Positions 9,084 to 14,197 of a DNA stretch of 14,197 bases are shown here, piece by piece. The translations under genes were made by a program, and so were the position numbers. The stretch covers positions 182,702 through 196,898 of the forward strand of contig CAAAJI010000092.1 of assembly GCA_900642245.1 (NCBI GenBank). The letters are read 5' to 3'. Each line of letters begins with the position of its first letter. Within the stretch, counting starts at the first letter, position 1. Under the pieces are notes generated by a model. It saw nothing but the letters and a program-made list of their open reading frames with translations. It was not told the origin of the DNA and did not search any database. The DNA comes from Fragilaria radians. Taxonomy: Eukaryota > Bacillariophyta > Fragilariophyceae > Fragilariales > Fragilariaceae.

Positions 9084-9153
9084 ATCCTAAAGTTATCAAC
9101 TGTAGGAAATAATTTTTGATCAGCAAAATTTTCATCCTAAAGTTATCAACTGT
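9084..9153. repeat. 20-bp exact direct repeat, 50 bp apart
   Basis: ATCCTAAAGTTATCAACTGT occurs at 9084-9103 and again at 9134-9153. The pair lies just 3' of copy B of the coiled-coil gene, within what may be its 3' untranslated region. It looks like a short tandem duplication and I assign it no function. Confidence 0.85.
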
Positions 9154-9189
9154 TTTACAAGCGAAGAAGTTATTCAGTCCCCCTCCTTT

Positions 9190-10071
9190 TTACTTTGAAG
9201 TCTTATCGCGGATTCTGGCATTAGTTGGAGTGCCTCCTCGTGAACTTCTTGTTACCTTGGGGCTTAAGCTTCGTTGGCGCTGTGTAACTGCTTCTTTAGA
9301 TGCCTTCCCAGCTAGTTTAAGTAATGTATTCAATTCTTTGTTGTCTTCACGATCGTTGTATCTAGGTATTAAAACAGCCATGGAACTCCTCAGATCTTTA
9401 TCCTGCCTTGGCGCTTTGCCCTTTGAAGGAGATGGGATACTTCGCTTATCTTCAAATTTGTCACGAATTTTATTCGGTGAGGAGTTGGAGCAAATATTAT
9501 AAATCATGCCATTCGATTGGGATTTTAAGATTTCTATTTCATCTCTTAACATGTGGATAGTTGAATCCATGTGACGTAGAGCCGTTTCGAGTGTTGCTAT
9601 GGCTGCTTCCCTCTGAGACAACTTCAACTCAAGCTCTTGTATACATCTAGCCTTGTCCTCGTGAAGAAATTCAAGTTGACGCATCAAGTCTTGTTCTATT
9701 CGAGTCTGTCGTCGTTCCTCGCGTTGTTGAGACCAATTGTTGAATGATCCAAGTGCTTCTGATATGAAATTCGTAGAGGCCTGCAATGAGGTCGTTCCAT
9801 CTGAGTTAGCAGGTACTGACACGGACTCTGTGACACTAAAACTTCCACCCAAGCTGTTTTCTTCACAAGAAAGAGAGCATGATACAAGAGAAGGTTTATC
9901 ACTTATAGAAGAACTGCGATGATGCAATGAGGGATTCTGATTCCCCAATTTCCTTCTGAGAGAGTCTACCTCAATCTGACTTCGTGCTATTTCATCGTGA
10001 CTGCTTGCCTTTAGGATGCGTAATTCTTCCTCTAACTCGGCAATTCTCACCGCTGCAGGGGTCGAAAACAT
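9190..10071 (-). CDS. Coiled-coil protein, copy B (complete)
   Basis: A 293-codon frame, ATG at 10071-10069 to TAA at 9192-9190, with an in-frame stop upstream. Residues about 7-40 form a first coiled coil (RIAELEEELRILK, then IEVDSLRRKL). A Ser-rich linker follows, then the conserved block at 9747-9526 with SFNNW, RRQTRIEQDLMRQLEFL, DKARCIQELELKLSQRE and ATLETALRHMDST. The C-terminal third is basic and rich in Ser and Pro, with IPSPSKG, RSSMAVLIP (9390-9364), SLSP and TPTNAR. The short SP and TP sites would suit proline-directed kinases, but that is inference. In the TRIEQDLMRQLEFL stretch the two copies differ at four codons, all synonymous, a sign of purifying selection. The gene faces copy A tail to tail, so the pair may have arisen by inverted duplication. 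I recognise no known domain and the function is unknown. Confidence 0.85.
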   Translation of the reverse strand: MFSTPAAVRIAELEEELRILKASSHDEIARSQIEVDSLRRKLGNQNPSLHHRSSSISDKPSLVSCSLSCEENSLGGSFSVTESVSVPANSDGTTSLQASTNFISEALGSFNNWSQQREERRQTRIEQDLMRQLEFLHEDKARCIQELELKLSQREAAIATLETALRHMDSTIHMLRDEIEILKSQSNGMIYNICSNSSPNKIRDKFEDKRSIPSPSKGKAPRQDKDLRSSMAVLIPRYNDREDNKELNTLLKLAGKASKEAVTQRQRSLSPKVTRSSRGGTPTNARIRDKTSK

Positions 10072-10799
10072 CTTCAATGAATAATAATATACTATTTAAA
10101 GGACTACGTATGTTGTTTCATATCTACAACAATTGCAATAGTACTTTTGAGAAAGATGCCTTCAAATTCGAGACATCAAGCAAGTTCCAAAATATTCCAT
10201 CAATGTTGAATCAGGAACAGGCTGTAGTTACTGTGGACAATAAATCTGATGACAAAATTTAAGATAGTAAACTTTTGGTAAATGACCGACAGTTAAATAA
10301 TTGCATAGCATTTAAATTGGATTCCTCGTTCGCGCCAACAATGTGAAATGTAAAGAAAGACATTATTTGATTCCATCGCTGACTCCGCCCTGTACTTTGT
10401 GAGAACATAAGAAAGGATCTGAATTGAAAATCATATAATTGTCCCATTCTCGAACCTATACTTTTTGAATGACTTCATGTAAGGATTGATAGAATAAAAT
10501 TTGTTTCAAACATAAAGTTTCGATACTTTTGCATGCTTCTTGGTTCAATTTAGCCAGTGTTGTGATAAGTTTTGATATGTACCTTCACACAAGAACCAGA
10601 AATGTAAGCATCTTGTTTCGTGTGTGTCATAACATTTGGCATCATTCCCTTTCTGAGTGATATGTGTCTTTGATTCCAATTGTTTGCAGCAACATGCAGG
10701 CTTCCAGACTGCTTTTCTCCTTTGGTTTATATAAGGGTTTCAGATAGAAAATTTACTGAGCACATTTTAAAATGTAAGGATGATTACTAAGGTGAGAAC
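10072..10799. other. Upstream flank of copy B; no gene recognised
   Basis: This stretch lies between copy B of the coiled-coil gene (transcribed leftwards) and the gag remnant (read rightwards). It should hold the promoter of copy B. The short frames on both strands show no recognisable protein features. I looked for a long terminal repeat before the gag remnant and did not find a matching pair in the window. Confidence 0.45.
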
Positions 10800-11257
10800 A
10801 TGATGTACCAAAAGCTAATGATGAAAGCAGAAAGAAAGTATCAATCCAGAGTCATGAGTGGTTCATGGAACTTTCTCTACCAAAAACAAGAAGAAATTAT
10901 AGAATTGAAAGCCAGATTGGCAACCCTTGAAAACAGACTGTTCAGCATGACTAGAAAAGAATCTTGTGAAGGCCTATATAAAAAGGGAAACCTTAAAAAG
11001 CCAACTGAAAGAGAGACCATCAACCCAAGAAAGATAAGAAGATAGACCAAACATGGCGCAATATGAAGCCACTCCCATATGAACCAAGAGTAAAGGAAAT
11101 AAATAGATCCACGTGGACATTCTGTGATGACCGCCAATCTTGGGGAAGTCACAGCACTGAACAATGTATCAAATCAAAACTGACTAGGTATCCAGTTAAA
11201 AGGTTAATGATGATGTCATTGCTGGATTCACCTCTTGTGGTTAGCATGTTAAGTTGA
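10800..11257 (+). pseudogene. Copia-like retroelement gag remnant
   Basis: The first frame (10800-11045) reads YQKLMMKAERKYQSRVMSGSW, then QEEIIELKARLATLE, then a Lys-rich stretch, ending at TAG 11043-11045. A second frame, open from about 11033, carries on with QTWRNMKPLPYEP and INRSTWTFC. It contains a zinc-knuckle-like motif at 11123-11167: C-x2-R-x2-W-x2-H-x4-C. The order (helical segment with a Y..RV..G.W motif, coiled coil, Lys-rich linker, WxxH-containing knuckle) matches what I recall of gag polyproteins of diatom Ty1/copia elements, whose knuckle is C-x2-H-x5-H-x4-C. Here the first His is Arg, and a frameshift lies between about 11020 and 11035. No protease, integrase or reverse transcriptase follows, so this is a fragment, cut off just before the next open frame. 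Confidence 0.55.
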
Positions 11258-12137
11258 TCATTTACGCAGAGAAGCACGCGAGTTTGGATCAGAAAAGAAG
11301 CGTTTGTTTGGTGATAGTCAGTCAGACTATGAGCAATGGAAAAATGCGTATATGAATGCCCGAATTCCATTTTACAAGACAAGAATCCAATTTCTTCTCG
11401 ACAAAGAAAAGCTTGATCCAAAGCTTTTGAAGGAAAGTGTATCCTTTGCCTCAAGTCTATTTGTCGGCGAAAACATGTCGTCAGCTCCCGATGTTTGGAT
11501 TGCATCTGGCTTACTTGTATCGAAAGATGGATTTCAAAGGCTTTCTTGTCCAGCTGCTGAAAAGGCTATTCTGTCATTGTTTGGTGAGAGAAAAGTAATT
11601 TGTCAAGCCATCGACATTTTCCGCAATGACCCTCCGATCAGATGGAGAAGTTTGGAGTTAGCAGTCGTGTATCTTTTTCGACGATTACAAGGAAGACCAA
11701 TTACGTTTTATTACACTGATTTATGCGGTACAAACAAAAGAAGCTTGACGATAACTGCAGGATTGATTGAGCATGGGGGTATTTTTGCCCCGATGGCGAA
11801 TTCCATCCCTTGCAATACATTATTTGTATGTACCCGAAATACTCCTGTGGTGGATATTTTTATTCATGATGCAAATGGAGCTCAGATTTTGATTCAATTC
11901 TCTGATTCATGTTATCGCGACCACAGAGCAAAGTACCACCCAGAAGATCCTGATGTTGGAGTGTATGTAGCATCTGCACTAAATCCAATAACTGAAGCAA
12001 AGCTAAAGTACATCTACTTGACACCCAACACCAGTTTGATGACTGCAAATCAGAAAAATAGCGAACATTATCGCAAAGACGTCTTTTTGGTGGCAGGGGA
12101 TGACATAAAACAATTATTCGGAGATCTATTTGATTGA
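11253..12137 (+). CDS. Possible Crinkler/RHS-type nuclease-like protein (5' end unresolved)
   Basis: An open frame of 294 codons from just after a TAA at 11250-11252 to TGA at 12135-12137. The first in-frame ATG is at 11352. An acceptor-like TTTACGCAG ends at 11269, so either an upstream exon is missing or the gene was truncated where the gag remnant meets it. The N-terminal third is charged and helical. The C-terminal part has the layout of a PD-(D/E)xK restriction-endonuclease-like fold: RWRSLE with Glu at 11655-11657, a beta-rich stretch, PVVDIFI with Asp at 11853-11855, then ILIQFSDS with Gln at 11895-11897. As I recall, Crinkler and RHS proteins of protists share a similar P-x-VD and LQ-x-(S/T) pattern. 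Near the C-terminus YIYLTPNTSL resembles a core strand. No membrane segment is seen. The open frame is clear; the domain assignment is tentative. Confidence 0.55.
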   Translation, partial: VDHLRREAREFGSEKKRLFGDSQSDYEQWKNAYMNARIPFYKTRIQFLLDKEKLDPKLLKESVSFASSLFVGENMSSAPDVWIASGLLVSKDGFQRLSCPAAEKAILSLFGERKVICQAIDIFRNDPPIRWRSLELAVVYLFRRLQGRPITFYYTDLCGTNKRSLTITAGLIEHGGIFAPMANSIPCNTLFVCTRNTPVVDIFIHDANGAQILIQFSDSCYRDHRAKYHPEDPDVGVYVASALNPITEAKLKYIYLTPNTSLMTANQKNSEHYRKDVFLVAGDDIKQLFGDLFD

Positions 12138-12632
12138 TATAAGATTAGAATACCGCTTATTTAAGACCGCATTATCGTTCATTTAGGTCCGAGAGTGTTT
12201 AGTGTCTTTCGATTGTAAAATCATGTATGTAGGATCTCAATGATACATCTTTATCGGGCTACGTTCTGTTCAATTGCTGTGATTGGGACTGATTCATTCT
12301 TGTTCTCTTAATCAATTTGTGACCATTATTTAGCTATGATCATACCTTCAAAAATAATCTTCTCTAGACAAAGGAAATTTCACTTTGTGTCAGAAAAATA
12401 AGATCCTGTGGCAAAATTTTTATTTTTGTGTCTTTCATGTTTCTTTATTCCAAGCCGTGGATTGAATTATATTAAAAACTTCTTTTCAATTCGCCTTTTT
12501 CATTAAGAATATACAACCTGGTCAAATAGAAATCGTAAGCAAATGCGCCCCCCAAAAAGAAACCAAAATGAGCGGAAGATAATAATCGTTTACAATCAAC
12601 GATACTGGACAAAAATCAATTAGTTTACCATG
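12138..12632. other. 3' flank of the nuclease-like gene; no gene seen
   Basis: AT-rich sequence with no open frame showing protein character on either strand. It contains several runs of T and A that could serve as polyadenylation context for the gene ending at 12137, but no signal is clear enough to call. Confidence 0.45.
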
Positions 12633-12754
12633 GAATATATTAATTTTGCATATGCGGTATTGTTGATGCTTCATCGTTCGCAATCGACAATGTTCGTTCG
12701 GTGACAATGAAAGAATATATTAAATCAGTTATCCGGTATTGCTGATGCTTCATC
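12633..12754. repeat. Diverged tandem direct repeat, ~80-bp period
   Basis: The 43-bp segment 12633-12675 (GAATATATTAA, then CGGTATTGTTGATGCTTCATC) recurs at 12713-12754 with a few substitutions and one indel (CGGTATTGCTGATGCTTCATC). Conservation is highest over the last 20 bases. I see no associated open frame. Confidence 0.7.
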
Positions 12755-12877
12755 AGAGTTAGTTTCAGTTCTCCCTTGAGTGATGATGACTCAAGATATT
12801 GACACTTACTTCAATTAAAAAAATCATTATCAAACAAGTGCAAATGTGTTGATTGACACTTTGATGCAAGTAATTTA

Positions 12878-13123
12878 TAGATCATCACCAGACACATCTA
12901 ATAGTGTTGATTGACAATTTATAATGAATATGGAGTGGATGAAATCATTCCGGATAAAATACTGTTGGATGATGGTGATCTTCCAGCAACTATGATACTG
13001 AGGATAATCTCACAACAAAGAAAGTAAGTAGTCTTGAAGGAATTATCATAGTAGATAATCATCAGACAAATCTTATAATGTTGATTGACATTTTGTAAAG
13101 AATATGAAGTGGATGAAATCATT
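12878..13123. repeat. Two ~72-bp direct repeats with a 174-bp period
   Basis: Segment 12878-12949 and segment 13052-13123 align across their length: TAGAT-ATCA-CAGACA-ATC, then GTTGATTGACA, then GAATATG-AGTGGATGAAATCATT. In the first copy the frame reads on through VDEIIPDKILLDDGDLPATM, which looks faintly coding, so these may be remnants of a duplicated gene fragment rather than simple satellite DNA. Confidence 0.7.
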
Positions 13124-13236
13124 TGAGGTTAAACTTGATGTGTCTGATGATGATCTACTATGTAATTTCCAGAGAAATCTTTGTTGTTAGACAAATCCTG
13201 AGTATCATACTTCCTGGAGGATTACCATCATCAGGT
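12957..13236. repeat. Imperfect inverted repeat, arms ~100-115 bp
   Basis: The left arm 12957-13072 matches the reverse complement of 13138-13236: GATGATGGT-ATC-TCCAG, TATGATACT-AGGAT, ACAACAAAG, CATAGTAGAT-ATCATCAGACA-ATC. The spacer of about 65 bp contains the second copy of the 72-bp direct repeat. Transcribed, it could fold into a long imperfect hairpin. It could be a foldback element or a head-to-head duplication of a gene fragment. Confidence 0.7.
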
Positions 13237-14197
13237 AATATTGCTTACCAAGATCGATTCATTCTTTACAAATGTAGGGCATTAGGTATGCACATCTGAA
13301 CTTGAAAGTTATATGCTATATCCCTGATAATCTTGAGCATCACCCTTTTGACAGATGATTGAAAATATAGGGAGATTTTAATATTTTGGCACATCACATT
13401 TGAGTGTTGTTCCCATATGAGTGAGTACTAAGTTTTGATATTCTCAGATAAAATTATCTTACGTTTAACATAATCATCCACACTTTTCTCCCAGATTCTG
13501 ATATCAGCCCTGGTTTCATCTTTGGGTGGGTATTCATGTTATGGAATGATAAGAGATTACAATTTTTGGATCAATAATCTATTGTCCATTCCAAATTTAT
13601 ATGTTCTTCCTATAAATTTGGAAATTTTGTTTGTGGCTCATGTGTTGGTTGGCTTTGCGCCCATCGATACTTTCATAAACATGACCCTTAAGCTCATCGC
13701 ATCTTCCTTCAAACCGATATGGTTGCAAATGCACATTCAAATGGATCATGCATCTTGGTTAACAGTAGTATCGGCCATTGATACTACACACGGATGTGGC
13801 ATCGCTCCCGCCTCTCTATACCACTAACAATGGGTGATGGCAAAGACATCTTATAGTAAATTTGTGTTGAACCACAAAATCTATGATCTACGCTTGTACC
13901 AATAAAGTAACAAGATGAAGTAAAAAAGAGTTATTGAGAAACTGTACCTTTTGACAGCTATCAAATTTAATATAATAACTTCACATTTCCATTACTTGAT
14001 CACACTTTGAATTTTGAATTCTTAAAAATAGGTGTATCGTTTATTTCCATACTAGTGTCAATCTTACATCGAAATGAAACCTTATCCCTAAGTGACAGAT
14101 GAATTCGTTTTACAATTGTAGATGAACCAGTCATCCAGAGTAAGCCAATCAGATTAGTAAAACTTTTAGGCAATTCTTTCGTAAATTGTAAATTAAA
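13237..14197. other. Right edge; no supported gene
   Basis: A 101-codon plus-strand frame (13522-13827) opens with no ATG in the first codon and shows no recognisable motif. The minus strand over the same stretch also reads in coding-like pieces broken by stops. The segment 13650-13830 is richer in G, C and CpG than its surroundings, so it may be a degenerate exon, but I cannot say of what or on which strand. The remainder is AT-rich with no feature seen. Confidence 0.4.

Noticed and set aside
9116..9502. Plus-strand frame of about 128 codons
   Set aside because: It lies antisense to the well-supported copy B of the coiled-coil gene and has no features of its own.
7900..10060. Shared CACCGCTGC string near 7910 and near 10048 as a duplication boundary of the paralogue pair
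   Set aside because: Only nine bases match and both are in the same orientation, which does not fit an inverted duplication; likely chance.
10444..10470. Sequence resembling a tRNA B-box (GGTTCGAG on the minus strand)
   Set aside because: The match is incomplete and I could not fold a cloverleaf or find an A-box at the right distance.
13522..13827. 101-codon plus-strand frame as a protein-coding gene
   Set aside because: It lacks an ATG at its start, shows no recognisable domain, and the opposite strand reads about as well. I could not choose a strand or product.
1..14197. CRISPR array, bacterial operon or riboswitch
   Set aside because: No regularly spaced short repeats with unique spacers, no ribosome-binding-site-led gene strings, and clear spliceosomal intron signals indicate a eukaryotic genome.

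Overview
The window looks like nuclear DNA of a unicellular eukaryote, most likely a diatom or related stramenopile. The evidence is AT-rich sequence, GT-AG introns of about 90-130 bp, no bacterial operon structure, a gag fragment resembling those of diatom Ty1/copia elements, and long coiled-coil proteins. The taxonomic call rests on recalled family resemblance and was not checked by search. All translations were done by eye.

Layout. 1-876: no supported gene. 877-2628 (-): an intact, apparently intronless aldo/keto-reductase-family gene of 583 codons. 2986-5722 (-): a decayed gene for a DDE-type, Tc1/mariner/pogo-like transposase-related protein. Two introns, an N-terminal helix-turn-helix and all three catalytic aspartates can still be read, but at least four in-frame TGA codons and about four frameshifts break it. 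5723-7040: no gene recognised, though the missing 5' exon of the next gene may lie here. 7041-7776 (+): 3' exon of a coiled-coil protein (copy A). 8750-9010 (-): fragment of a leucine-rich-repeat-like sequence. 9190-10071 (-): a complete paralogue of the coiled-coil protein (copy B), convergent with copy A. 10078-10799: nothing recognised. 10800-11257 (+): frameshifted gag remnant of a copia-like retroelement. 11253-12137 (+): an open frame with a possible restriction-endonuclease-like domain of the Crinkler/RHS type; its 5' end is unresolved. 12138-14197: no supported gene, but a cluster of diverged direct and inverted repeats between 12.6 and 13.25 kb.

The genes do not form a pathway. The window reads as a gene-poor, repeat-rich stretch with one apparently functional enzyme-like gene, a conserved pair of paralogues of unknown function, a nuclease-like gene of the kind that often sits near mobile elements, and two transposable-element fossils. 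The most informative signals are: the CpG deserts and all-TGA nonsense codons of the transposase fossil, which suggest decay by cytosine deamination; the strongly conserved block shared by the convergent coiled-coil paralogues; and the tryptophan at the catalytic-histidine position of the aldo/keto reductase.
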